Shown: positions 6,983 to 13,529 of the stretch, one piece after another
How positions within the stretch are numbered: the first letter of the stretch is position 1
How the letters are laid out: each line of letters begins with the position of its first letter
Assembly: GCA_964402905.1 (NCBI GenBank)
Contig: CAYODU010000015.1
Coordinates: forward strand, 1 to 15,021
Reading direction: 5' to 3'
DNA length: 15,021 bases
Source of the DNA: JABIDZ01 sp964402905
Lineage (GTDB): Archaea; Iainarchaeota; Iainarchaeia; Iainarchaeales; JAAZKV01
Notes under the pieces: model-generated
Seen by the model: only the letters and a program-made list of their open reading frames with translations
Database searches by the model: none
Told to the model about the DNA's origin: nothing
Translations under genes and position numbers: made by a program

Positions 6983-7537
6983 GTGTTTCAGATATTTTCG
7001 GATTTAATTTTGCATAAGAGAGTAAAGTTTGAGGAAGGTAATGTAAAGTTTTTCGAAAAGAATGTTGTTATATTTCCAGCAGAGTATATGGTTTTATTAC
7101 AAAAAGGTTTAGAAGAAAAAGGATTAGAAAATTTGATTTATCAAAAAGCTAAAGCAAATGGGATTAGCTGGTTCAGAAACCTAAATAATTACTATAAGAT
7201 TAGTCCCGAGGACATATTTAAATGGGGGGTTAATACTTTGGCGTTAGCTGGGTGGGGGAAAACTGAAGTATTAAATGTCGATAGGGAAAAAAAAGAAGTT
7301 TCTCTTTTGGTCAAGCATTCAGTAATTGCAGAAGAATATGGAAAAAGTGATCACCCTGTGGACCATTTTATCAGGGGGAGTTTTGCTGGTGGGGCAACAA
7401 TATTGTTCGGAGAAGAGTGTGATACAATTGAACTTAAGTGTTTAGCTATGGGAGATTCAGAATGTGAGTTTAAAGTTAAGGCCTCTGTAAACATTGATAA
7501 AACAAACGAAATTGTGAAAAAGCAGCTTGGCTTATAA
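6983..7537 (+). CDS. V4R-domain protein (possible small-molecule sensor)
   Basis: The 184-residue protein ends in a V4R (4-vinyl reductase) domain at about 124-166: HPVDHFIRGSFAGGATILFG, then IELKCLAMGDSECEFKVK. This matches the family's conserved pattern of G-x-x-x-G, an E...KC and GD-x-x-C-x-F. V4R domains bind small hydrophobic ligands in phenol-sensing regulators such as DmpR/XylR and occur in BchJ of bacteriochlorophyll synthesis. The N-terminal half (residues 1-110) resembles the alpha/beta lead-in of such proteins. The two cysteines (153 and 161) could bind metal. The GTG start with GGGGAT fits coupling to the KaiC-like gene 11 bases upstream. The likely role is ligand or redox sensing linked to the KaiC ATPase; this is inferred from context. 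Confidence 0.82.
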   Translation: MFQIFSDLILHKRVKFEEGNVKFFEKNVVIFPAEYMVLLQKGLEEKGLENLIYQKAKANGISWFRNLNNYYKISPEDIFKWGVNTLALAGWGKTEVLNVDREKKEVSLLVKHSVIAEEYGKSDHPVDHFIRGSFAGGATILFGEECDTIELKCLAMGDSECEFKVKASVNIDKTNEIVKKQLGL

Positions 7538-7540
7538 GAC

Positions 7541-8446
7541 TTATATTATTGAAGCAAATCCGTAAATGATTTGGATAATTACCCCAGAAATCATAAAAAT
7601 TGTAACTGCATCAGATTGTGTTATAATTGTTTTCAACTCATCTCTTTTTAATTCAGAGATAATTATCTGTTTGTATCGAATTTTTTTTGCTTCATTCCAA
7701 AATGGAGTTGATAACATTAGTGAAATTAATATTGATAAAAACCCAGCGATTAAATAACGACTTTCAATTATTCCAAATGCTGACATTGTAGTCAATATGG
7801 CAAGTAAAACAATTAATGATAATATCAATAATTTTGCAGTTTTTTCGATTCCAAATTTAATTGGGAATGAACTTATTTTTAATTTTTTTTCTTCTTCATA
7901 ATCTTCAAAATCTTTTGAATTTGCAATTATGAAAGATAATATACTAAAAAAAACAAGAAAAATTATTGGCAATTCTTGATTATATATTGAATAAGCCATC
8001 AGAAATGGAATTGCACCATATAAAATAATTCCGGTTGTTGAAGATGCTAGTAAATGTTTTTTAAAATTAATGCGGGGGCTGTTGTAAAAGTGCCCTACTA
8101 AGAAGAATACTATCAGAAGTGCAAAGAAAAGTAAATTTGTAAATATGCAAATAATTAATGAAAGTGCCATTGAAATGGTTGCGATAAAAGCAGCTTCTTT
8201 TCTTGTTACTTTTCCAGCTGGTATTGGTCTATTGGGTTTACTTAGTTTGTCTAACTCGGCATCAAAAATCATGTTCATGATGTTAAACCAAATGACTGCC
8301 AAAGATAATGAAATTATTATTGGTATAATTTCTATTGTTGGCAATTGCCTCGCCATCACCATATATGCTGTTATGGGTGAGATTATTGAAACCAAGAGAT
8401 ATTGGGGTGTACTCAGATCAATCAATGTTTGTAGGTCAAATTTCAT
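7541..8446 (-). CDS. UbiA-family membrane prenyltransferase
   Basis: An integral membrane enzyme of 301 residues with eight or nine hydrophobic segments, usual for the UbiA superfamily. These enzymes transfer isoprenoid chains onto quinone, lipid, haem or carotenoid acceptors. The first Asp-rich motif is NMIFDAELDKLSKPNRPIPAG at 58-78 (N58, D62, D66). The second is KDFEDYEEEKK at 178-188 (D179, D182). These bind the Mg-diphosphate of the donor. The ATG at 8446 lies 27 bp from a TTTATAT box, so it has its own leaderless promoter. The CruF-like gene lies just upstream on the same strand. In haloarchaea such a pair is lycopene elongase with the CruF hydratase, which makes this the leading hypothesis. 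Menaquinone or archaeal lipid synthesis are the alternatives. The gene is convergent with the V4R gene, 3 bp apart. Confidence 0.88.
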   Translation of the reverse strand: MKFDLQTLIDLSTPQYLLVSIISPITAYMVMARQLPTIEIIPIIISLSLAVIWFNIMNMIFDAELDKLSKPNRPIPAGKVTRKEAAFIATISMALSLIICIFTNLLFFALLIVFFLVGHFYNSPRINFKKHLLASSTTGIILYGAIPFLMAYSIYNQELPIIFLVFFSILSFIIANSKDFEDYEEEKKLKISSFPIKFGIEKTAKLLILSLIVLLAILTTMSAFGIIESRYLIAGFLSILISLMLSTPFWNEAKKIRYKQIIISELKRDELKTIITQSDAVTIFMISGVIIQIIYGFASII

Positions 8447-8468
8447 ATATAAATAAAACTAAATGATT

Positions 8469-8476
8469 GATATAAA
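8469..8476 (-). promoter_or_regulatory. TATA box for the UbiA-family gene
   Basis: The minus strand reads TTTATATC, 27 bp (centre) before the ATG at 8446. It lies in the 43-base gap after the CruF-like gene, so the UbiA gene can be expressed separately. Confidence 0.5.
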
Positions 8477-8489
8477 TCTATCTGTTTAT

Positions 8490-9086
8490 TTAAAAAAACC
8501 CCCCAAAAACTGTCAAATAGACAAATGCAATGGTTAGTAACACAACAAATGCGCAAAGCAAAACGACCAAGAAATATGCCACTCTTTTTTTATAATCTGG
8601 AAACTTAAGAGTTACCCATTGATAACAAATCAAATAAAGAGATATTATCAAGAACCATCCAATAAAATTAAATAATGGTGCGCCAAACCAGAAGTTGTTG
8701 TATTTCCAAATCCAAAATTTGAATAAGTATGCTATGGGCTCTAAAATTATAATATCTATTACTGTTGGTAATATTGCAGATTCTAAATCGATTCGCATTG
8801 AAAGTCTTTTTGAGAAATGTACAGATATTTGGTATCCTATATATTGTAACGTTGCCCACCCAAATGCAATTGATATGGGCACCCCCCACAATAAATAATA
8901 AAATGTTGATGAGTACTCATACATAAACCATATATGCACACCAGCAAGTTCTACTCCAAAGCTCCATATAATTGCTGGAATGAAAAACAATAATGTGTTT
9001 CTGGTCGATTTAAATGATTTTATGGAATGTATAAACACCGCAAGAAATACAATGAACCAAAATAATTCGAATATTAGGCTATCCAT
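8490..9086 (-). CDS. CruF/DUF422-type carotenoid biosynthesis membrane protein
   Basis: A 198-residue membrane protein with about six hydrophobic segments. It matches the CruF (bisanhydrobacterioruberin hydratase / carotenoid 1,2-hydratase) family pattern: FGVELAGVHIWFMYEY, then LLWGVPISIAFGW, then a D..ILEPIAY segment, then FWFGAPLFNFIGWFL. In haloarchaea CruF adds water to the psi ends of C50 carotenoids. In bacteria the family makes myxol-type carotenoids. No other carotenoid gene such as phytoene synthase or crtD is in the window, so the substrate is unproven. The ATG at 9086 is chosen over a TTG at 9095 because a TTTATAG box lies about 25 bp upstream, giving a leaderless start. The UbiA-family gene follows 43 bp later on the same strand. 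Confidence 0.78.
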   Translation of the reverse strand: MDSLIFELFWFIVFLAVFIHSIKSFKSTRNTLLFFIPAIIWSFGVELAGVHIWFMYEYSSTFYYLLWGVPISIAFGWATLQYIGYQISVHFSKRLSMRIDLESAILPTVIDIIILEPIAYLFKFWIWKYNNFWFGAPLFNFIGWFLIISLYLICYQWVTLKFPDYKKRVAYFLVVLLCAFVVLLTIAFVYLTVFGGFF

Positions 9087-9107
9087 ATAATTCAAAGTGA
9101 TTAATTA

Positions 9108-9114
9108 CTATAAA
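9108..9114 (-). promoter_or_regulatory. TATA box for the CruF-like gene
   Basis: The minus strand reads TTTATAG, centred 25 bp before the ATG at 9086. It diverges from the promoter for the small plus-strand ORF at 9174. Confidence 0.45.
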
Positions 9115-9142
9115 AATATTTGTGTATTTCGGTTCTCAACCC

Positions 9143-9153
9143 AAATTTAATTT
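9143..9153 (+). promoter_or_regulatory. TATA box for the 9174 leader ORF and the gene after it
   Basis: AAATTTAATTT is centred about 26 bp before the ATG at 9174, the leaderless spacing. This suggests the mRNA begins at or near that ATG, not at the start of the next gene. Confidence 0.4.
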
Positions 9154-9173
9154 CTTTGTTACTTGTTTTTGTC

Positions 9174-9236
9174 ATGACTTTTCTAGGTTCTGGTTCTTCC
9201 AAGGACTTGCTTTTACAAACTCTTTCTGAGGAGTGA
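9174..9236 (+). CDS. Possible 20-residue leaderless leader peptide
   Basis: An ATG-to-TGA frame of 20 codons begins MTFLGSGSSKDLLL and ends LSEE. A TATA-like box sits 26 bp before the ATG. Its last codons (GAG GAG TGA) form a Shine-Dalgarno-like GGAGTGA for the next gene, whose start is 7 bases (TTG) or 19 bases (ATG) further on. This would couple translation of the two. It may be a leader peptide or a small protein, or it may be chance. The composition (Gly/Ser-rich, then amphipathic) is less AT-biased than the surroundings. Confidence 0.3.
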   Translation: MTFLGSGSSKDLLLQTLSEE

Positions 9237-9255
9237 CCTCTGTTTGGGAAATTTT

Positions 9256-9594
9256 ATGGAAAATACATTAGGAAAAATAATTGCAACAGAAACAAAAGGA
9301 AAAATTACTTACATTGCAAGATTACCTGAAAAGCAAAAAGAATCAATTGTGAAAATGTTAGAGGTAAGTAAAACTGGATTAGCTAGAGGAATTATTGAAT
9401 CAAATAACTTAGAAAATTGCAAAATAGAAAAACAAATAGATAAAGACGGCAAAATGGTAATTACTGTGGAAGGAAATATAAAAGGAATTAAAGCTAAAAT
9501 TTTAGGCAAAAAAGTAATATTTTCTACATCATACAAATCTATTGATGTTTATCTTGATGGAAAAGAAAATATAACCTTGTGCATGAATCCATGA
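9256..9594 (+). CDS. Unrecognised small protein
   Basis: About 112 residues, starting MENTLGKIIATETKGKITYI. I do not recognise the family. There is no membrane segment. The pattern suggests a strand pair, a helix (LPEKQKESIVKMLEVSKTGL), then several beta strands (MVITVEGNIKGIKAKILGKK, IDVYLDG). Lysines and glutamates are both frequent. The ATG at 9256 is preceded by GGGA six bases away. A TTG at 9244 is better spaced from the GGAGTGA at 9230-9236 and would add four residues. It lies between the possible leader ORF and leuS on the same strand. The 108-base gap to the leuS start contains the leuS promoter. Confidence 0.65.
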   Translation: MENTLGKIIATETKGKITYIARLPEKQKESIVKMLEVSKTGLARGIIESNNLENCKIEKQIDKDGKMVITVEGNIKGIKAKILGKKVIFSTSYKSIDVYLDGKENITLCMNP

Positions 9595-9672
9595 CTATAA
9601 AGAATACTTACACAGTTTTAGGGATATTTATACAAAACCATTACTTACGCAAAGCTCTAACCTTTGACAAGG

Positions 9673-9679
9673 TTTAAAA
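9673..9679 (+). promoter_or_regulatory. TATA box for leuS
   Basis: TTTAAAA is centred 27 bp before the ATG at 9703, with no Shine-Dalgarno motif between. It indicates a leaderless transcript and decides the leuS start. Confidence 0.55.
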
Positions 9680-9702
9680 CTCTTTTTTTGGTGTATTTTG
9701 TT

Positions 9703-12591
9703 ATGGTTGAGGATAGTTCTTTTGATTTTGCGGGTGTTGAGGCTAAGTGGCAAACTGCTTGGGAAAAAGAAAAGATTTTTGAGGTTGAACCCGATTCAAA
9801 AAAAGAAAAGTTTTTCATGACTATTCCTTATCCTTATATTTCTGGTTCTCTGCATATTGGGCATTCGAGGGTTGTTACTGAAGCGGATGTTTTTGTTCGT
9901 TTCCAAAGAATGATTGGGAAAAATGTTTTGTATCCAATTGCTTTTCATATTTCTGGAACACCGGTTCTTGGAATTTCTTTGGCAATAAAAAATGGTGATA
10001 AAAAGAAGATTGATTTGTATAAGGGGTATGTCGAGAGTTATGTTAAAGATAAAAAAGAAATTGAAAAAATAGTTGGCTCTTTTGAAGATTCACAAAAAAT
10101 AGTTGATTTTTTTATTCCTAAAATGGTTGAAGAATTTAAGACACTTGGTTTGAGTGTTGATTGGAGAAGGAGTTATACTTCTGGGAGCAAAGAGCACCAG
10201 GCACTGGTTGAGTGGCAGTTTAGAAAATATAAAGAGCAAAATTATTTGGTTCAGGGTAAGTATCCAATTCTTTTTAGTAAAACGCTTAACAATGCTGTTG
10301 GTGAAGATGATATTAGTGATGGGGATACAAACCCGGTTGAGTTACAGGAATTTACTGGAATAAAGTTTAGGTTTGAAGATGGTTATTTAGTAGCGGCTAC
10401 TTTGAGACCTGAAACAATGTATGGGCAAACAAATATGTGGGTTCATCCTGAAGTAGATTATGTGAAAGCAAAAGTAGATAATGAAAATTGGTTTGTTTCG
10501 GAAGAATGTGCAGAAAAACTAAAATTTCAGGACCACAAAGTTAAGATTTTAAAAAAAATTTCTGGCAAATATTTTATTGGAAAAAATTGTTTTGCTCCTT
10601 TTGTTGAAAGAGAAGTTCCTATTCTTCCTTCGGTGCACTGTGACCCAAAAATAGGGACAGGGATAGTTACTTGTGTTCCGAGTGATGCTCCTTTTGATTA
10701 TATTTCTTTGAAAGAATTGTGGGATTCGAAAGAAATGTGTGCTAAATATGGTTTGGATAATGAAAAAATGAAACAGATTAAACTTATTCCGATTATACAA
10801 TCAAAAGGTTATGGTTTGTTTCCGGGAAAAGAAATTTGTGAGAAAAATAAAATCACAAAACTTTCACAAGAAAAAGAATTGCAGGAAGCTACTCAAGAGA
10901 TTTACAAAGCTGGTTTTCACACAGGAAAAATGCTTGGTATTTGTGGTCCTTACAAAGGAATGAGTGTTGTTGTTGCAAAAGAAAAAATGAAACAAGAATT
11001 GTTAGATAAAAAGAAAGCAGCTTTATTTTATGAGACCTCAAGAAAAGCAAGTTCTAGGGATGGCGGAGAAATAATTGTTGCTGTTTTGGATAATCAATGG
11101 TTTCTTGACTTTAATGCAAAGGGGTGGAAAAAACAGGCTTATGAATCATTAAAAAATATTGAGTTGTGGCCTGAAAAATACCGAAAGCAATTTGAAGATG
11201 TATTTGCTTGGCTTGACAAAAGACCTTGTGCTAGAATGCGGGGACTTGGAACAAAACTTCCTTTTGATGATAAATGGGTTATTGAGTCTTTATCAGATTC
11301 AACAATTTACATGGCTTTGTATCCCATTGCCCACTTAATAAACAAGAATAATATTGAAAAAAAACAAATGTCTTCTGAATTTTTTGAGTATGTAATGAAT
11401 TCAAAAGGAAAAGTAGATGTTGTTGCAAAGAAAACAAAGATTGATAAAAAAATACTTGAAAAAATGAATAAAGAGTGGAGCTATTGGTATCCTTTTGATC
11501 ACAGACACACTTTCCCAGCTCACTTATCAAATCATTTATCTTTTATGATTTTTGCACACACTGCTTGTTTCAAAAAAGAGTATTGGCCAAAAAGAATTTC
11601 TTTCCATGGAATGATTATTTCAAAGGGAGAAAAGATGTCAAAGAGCAAGGGCAATATTGTAACTCTTGTTGAAATAAATGAAAAATATGGTGCGGATGCT
11701 TTTAGATCATTTATGTGCAATTCAACAAGTGTTGATAGTACTTTTAACTGGGATTCAGATAAAGTAGAATTAATGAAAAAGAATCTTTTAGCTTTATTTG
11801 AATTGATTAAATCAATACAGTTAAACAAAAAAGAATCTGGCCTTTGTTATACAAAATACAAGTCTTTTGTTTCAAAAACAGAGCGGGCGGTAGAGAAAGC
11901 AACTAATGCAATAAAGCTAATGGATTTGAGAACTTACTCAAATGTTGTTTTGTATGATATGCTTAATAATTACAAAAAATTGAGGAACACATTGGAGGGC
12001 GAAGATTTGGAAGCAGTTAATTATTATATTGGAGATAAGTGGGTAAAATTATTAGTGCCTCTTGTTCCTCACATAGCAGAAGAGCTTTGGTCGCTTTCGG
12101 GTAAAAAAAGTTTTGTTTCTTTGGAAAAATGGCCAGTTGTTGACAAGTCAAAAATTGATGCAAAGCTTGAAGCAATAGAAGAGGTGGTCTCTAATCTTAG
12201 ATTAGATATTCTAAAAGTAAAGTCCTTCGCGAAAGTGGAAAAAATTTCTAAAATAAATATTTTTGTTGCGCCTAAATGGAAGTGGAAAGCACTTGAAATT
12301 ACTAAAAAGGTTTTCAGTGAGAGACCCGATTTTGGCGCTGGAATGAAAGCGCTTACTTCTAATACCGAGATGAAAAAATATTCAAAAGAGTTACAGCCTT
12401 TCTTGAAGAGTGTTATGAATAAACAAGAATTATTGAGTTTAGAAGAGTTTGATGAAGAAAAAGTTTTGCAGGATGCTAAATCAACTCTTGAAAAAGAATT
12501 TGGAGTAATAGAAATAATTGATTCAGAAAAATCAAGTGAAGCCAAAGCAAGAAATGCTTTGCCCGGAAAACCTGCTCTAATAATAGAATAA
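9703..12591 (+). CDS. leuS: Leucyl-tRNA synthetase, archaeal type
   Basis: Charges tRNA-Leu and hydrolyses mischarged tRNA. The 962-residue protein matches archaeal/eukaryotic LeuRS in length. HIGH lies at 51-54 within PYISGSLHIGHSRVVTEADV. The CP1 editing domain shows the Thr-rich loop TLRPETMYG at 233-241 and GTGIVTCVPSDAPFD at 318-332, so proofreading looks intact. KMSKS is at 644-648 (GEKMSKSKGNIV). An anticodon-binding helical domain and a C-terminal extension follow. The segment before DNQWFLDF (RKASSRDGGEI) lacks the paired cysteines that many relatives use for zinc here. The start is ATG 9703, reading MVEDSSFDF, because the TATA box is 27 bp upstream. A TTG 39 bases earlier would overlap that promoter. 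The stop directly abuts the next gene's stop on the opposite strand. Confidence 0.97.
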   Translation: MVEDSSFDFAGVEAKWQTAWEKEKIFEVEPDSKKEKFFMTIPYPYISGSLHIGHSRVVTEADVFVRFQRMIGKNVLYPIAFHISGTPVLGISLAIKNGDKKKIDLYKGYVESYVKDKKEIEKIVGSFEDSQKIVDFFIPKMVEEFKTLGLSVDWRRSYTSGSKEHQALVEWQFRKYKEQNYLVQGKYPILFSKTLNNAVGEDDISDGDTNPVELQEFTGIKFRFEDGYLVAATLRPETMYGQTNMWVHPEVDYVKAKVDNENWFVSEECAEKLKFQDHKVKILKKISGKYFIGKNCFAPFVEREVPILPSVHCDPKIGTGIVTCVPSDAPFDYISLKELWDSKEMCAKYGLDNEKMKQIKLIPIIQSKGYGLFPGKEICEKNKITKLSQEKELQEATQEIYKAGFHTGKMLGICGPYKGMSVVVAKEKMKQELLDKKKAALFYETSRKASSRDGGEIIVAVLDNQWFLDFNAKGWKKQAYESLKNIELWPEKYRKQFEDVFAWLDKRPCARMRGLGTKLPFDDKWVIESLSDSTIYMALYPIAHLINKNNIEKKQMSSEFFEYVMNSKGKVDVVAKKTKIDKKILEKMNKEWSYWYPFDHRHTFPAHLSNHLSFMIFAHTACFKKEYWPKRISFHGMIISKGEKMSKSKGNIVTLVEINEKYGADAFRSFMCNSTSVDSTFNWDSDKVELMKKNLLALFELIKSIQLNKKESGLCYTKYKSFVSKTERAVEKATNAIKLMDLRTYSNVVLYDMLNNYKKLRNTLEGEDLEAVNYYIGDKWVKLLVPLVPHIAEELWSLSGKKSFVSLEKWPVVDKSKIDAKLEAIEEVVSNLRLDILKVKSFAKVEKISKINIFVAPKWKWKALEITKKVFSERPDFGAGMKALTSNTEMKKYSKELQPFLKSVMNKQELLSLEEFDEEKVLQDAKSTLEKEFGVIEIIDSEKSSEAKARNALPGKPALIIE

Positions 12592-12879
12592 TTATTCTAC
12601 TGTAAATGAATTAATTTCGCTACAAATCTCTTTATTGAATTCTTCAAAATCTTTTAAGCGTACAAGCCAGCCCTCGCTAATAATTGTACCTGTTTCTTCG
12701 AGATCCTTAATTGCTTTATCAAGTTCTTTTTCATTGTAATTCGCAAGGCAAAACAATTCATCTTTTGCATAATACTTTTTTTCGTGTGTCAAAACAAATA
12801 ATATTCTTTTGTGTGTCTCGCAAAAATTAGGGTGCATCTCTGCTTTTTTGAGATAAGCGTTTTGTATTACAGTTATCAT
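12592..12879 (-). CDS. Small protein, probable winged-helix fold
   Basis: A 95-residue protein. Residues about 20-75 follow the helix-helix-helix-hairpin order of a winged helix: THKRILFVLTHE, KDELFCLANY, EKELDKAIKDLEETGTI and then the ISEGWLVRL wing. The family is not recognised, so DNA binding is inference. Its ATG overlaps the TGA of the 59-residue gene before it by 4 bp (ATGA), so the two are coupled. Its stop at 12594-12592 directly abuts the leuS stop on the other strand with no bases between, so the two transcripts must overlap at their 3' ends. Confidence 0.7.
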   Translation of the reverse strand: MITVIQNAYLKKAEMHPNFCETHKRILFVLTHEKKYYAKDELFCLANYNEKELDKAIKDLEETGTIISEGWLVRLKDFEEFNKEICSEINSFTVE

Positions 12880-13055
12880 ATAATTGCCTCAAAACTAGTT
12901 TGTTTTGGGAGCTCAAAATTCTTAAAAAAAAGTTGTTTTGTTTTGGTGTTGTGTCTGACAAAATAATAGTGGTTGGAAAAGTTTTTTTCAATTATTTCAA
13001 AAATATCTTTTTCGTTTGAATAAGAAACAATTTTTTCAATAACATTACTTTGCAT
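12876..13055 (-). CDS. Small unrecognised 59-residue protein, coupled to the next gene
   Basis: ATG 13055-13053 to TGA 12878-12876 encodes 59 residues, starting MQSNVIEKIVSYSNEKDIFE and ending QTSFEAII. It would be missed by length cut-offs. Two things support it as real. An AATATTAA box is centred about 26 bp before the ATG (leaderless spacing), and its stop overlaps the next gene's ATG as ATGA. It is acidic-helical at the start and strand-like in the middle (HYYFVRHNTKTKQLFF). No homology is recognised. The pair could be a small regulatory unit. A toxin-antitoxin pair is possible by size only; nothing in the sequence shows it. Confidence 0.6.
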   Translation of the reverse strand: MQSNVIEKIVSYSNEKDIFEIIEKNFSNHYYFVRHNTKTKQLFFKNFELPKQTSFEAII

Positions 13056-13077
13056 AATACTTATGCACTCAAAGCCA

Positions 13078-13085
13078 TTAATATT
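13078..13085 (-). promoter_or_regulatory. TATA box for the 59-residue gene
   Basis: The minus strand reads AATATTAA, centred about 26 bp before the ATG at 13055. It lies just after the terminator-like hairpin of the cassette upstream. Confidence 0.4.
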
Positions 13086-13093
13086 GTCGCGGT

Positions 13094-13121
13094 AGAAAAA
13101 AAATCAACTAAATGGTTGATT
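13094..13121 (-). terminator. Hairpin and T-tract after the Nudix cassette
   Basis: AATCAAC (13102-13108) and GTTGATT (13115-13121) form a perfect 7 bp stem with a 6-base loop. On the minus strand the stem is followed by a run of T residues. It lies about 7 bases after the Nudix stop, so it probably ends that transcript. Archaeal termination depends mainly on the T-tract; the hairpin may also protect the 3' end. Confidence 0.55.
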
Positions 13122-13127
13122 AACTGT

Positions 13128-13529
13128 TTATTGTAATCTGTGTAGTTTTTCTATGCCTTCAACAGGGTTATCTGCAGGTATGCTTTTTGGCAATTTTTTT
13201 GGACTAAACCACTGTATTGATTTTATTTCACTTTTTTGAAAAGAGATTTTTGTATTTTTATCTAATATTCCGCAATAGTAATGATGGTAGAAAGTCTCAT
13301 TATCTTCTTTTTTTGCAATCTTTTTTATCTTGTACAAAGTAATGTTTGTCAAACCCAACTCCTCTTTAATCTCTCTTTTTACACATTCTTCAGCAGTTTC
13401 GCCGTTTTCAACTTTTCCACAGATGAATCCCCAATCAAAACCATACTGGTTTTTTACACGCTCAATCATTAATACTTCTGAAAGATCTTTGCTAAAAAGG
13501 TATGTTATTACTGCGTCGCAATGAATCAT
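13128..13529 (-). CDS. Nudix hydrolase
   Basis: Hydrolyses a nucleoside diphosphate linked to another group. The 133-residue protein has a perfect Nudix box, GKVENGETAEECVKREIKEELGL at 38-60 in the pattern G-x5-E-x7-REU-x-EE-x-G-U. The acidic residues E53, E56 and E57 bind the metal. The rest is a compact single Nudix fold (MIHCDAVITYLFSKD at the front, IQWFSPKKLPKSIPADNPVEG near the end). The box does not tell the substrate: nucleotides, sugar nucleotides, dinucleotides and capped ends are all known. Its ATG overlaps the kinase stop by 4 bp (ATGA), so it is coupled to the kinase-like genes. This suggests a role in cleaning up or processing their nucleotide product. It is the last gene of the cassette. 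Confidence 0.93.
   Translation of the reverse strand: MIHCDAVITYLFSKDLSEVLMIERVKNQYGFDWGFICGKVENGETAEECVKREIKEELGLTNITLYKIKKIAKKEDNETFYHHYYCGILDKNTKISFQKSEIKSIQWFSPKKLPKSIPADNPVEGIEKLHRLQ

Noticed and set aside
9174..9240. A possible box C/D RNA (ATGACT near 9174, CTGA near 9226)
   Set aside because: The C box does not match RTGATGA, and no D'/C' pair was seen. A short ORF explains the region better.
9664..9702. A TTG start giving LeuRS 13 extra residues
   Set aside because: It overlaps the TATA box, and the ATG at 9703 is at the leaderless distance and fits the usual LeuRS start.
12069..12545. A 158-codon minus-strand frame opposite the 3' part of leuS
   Set aside because: It is antisense to clear LeuRS sequence and Ser/Phe-rich, as expected of a shadow frame.
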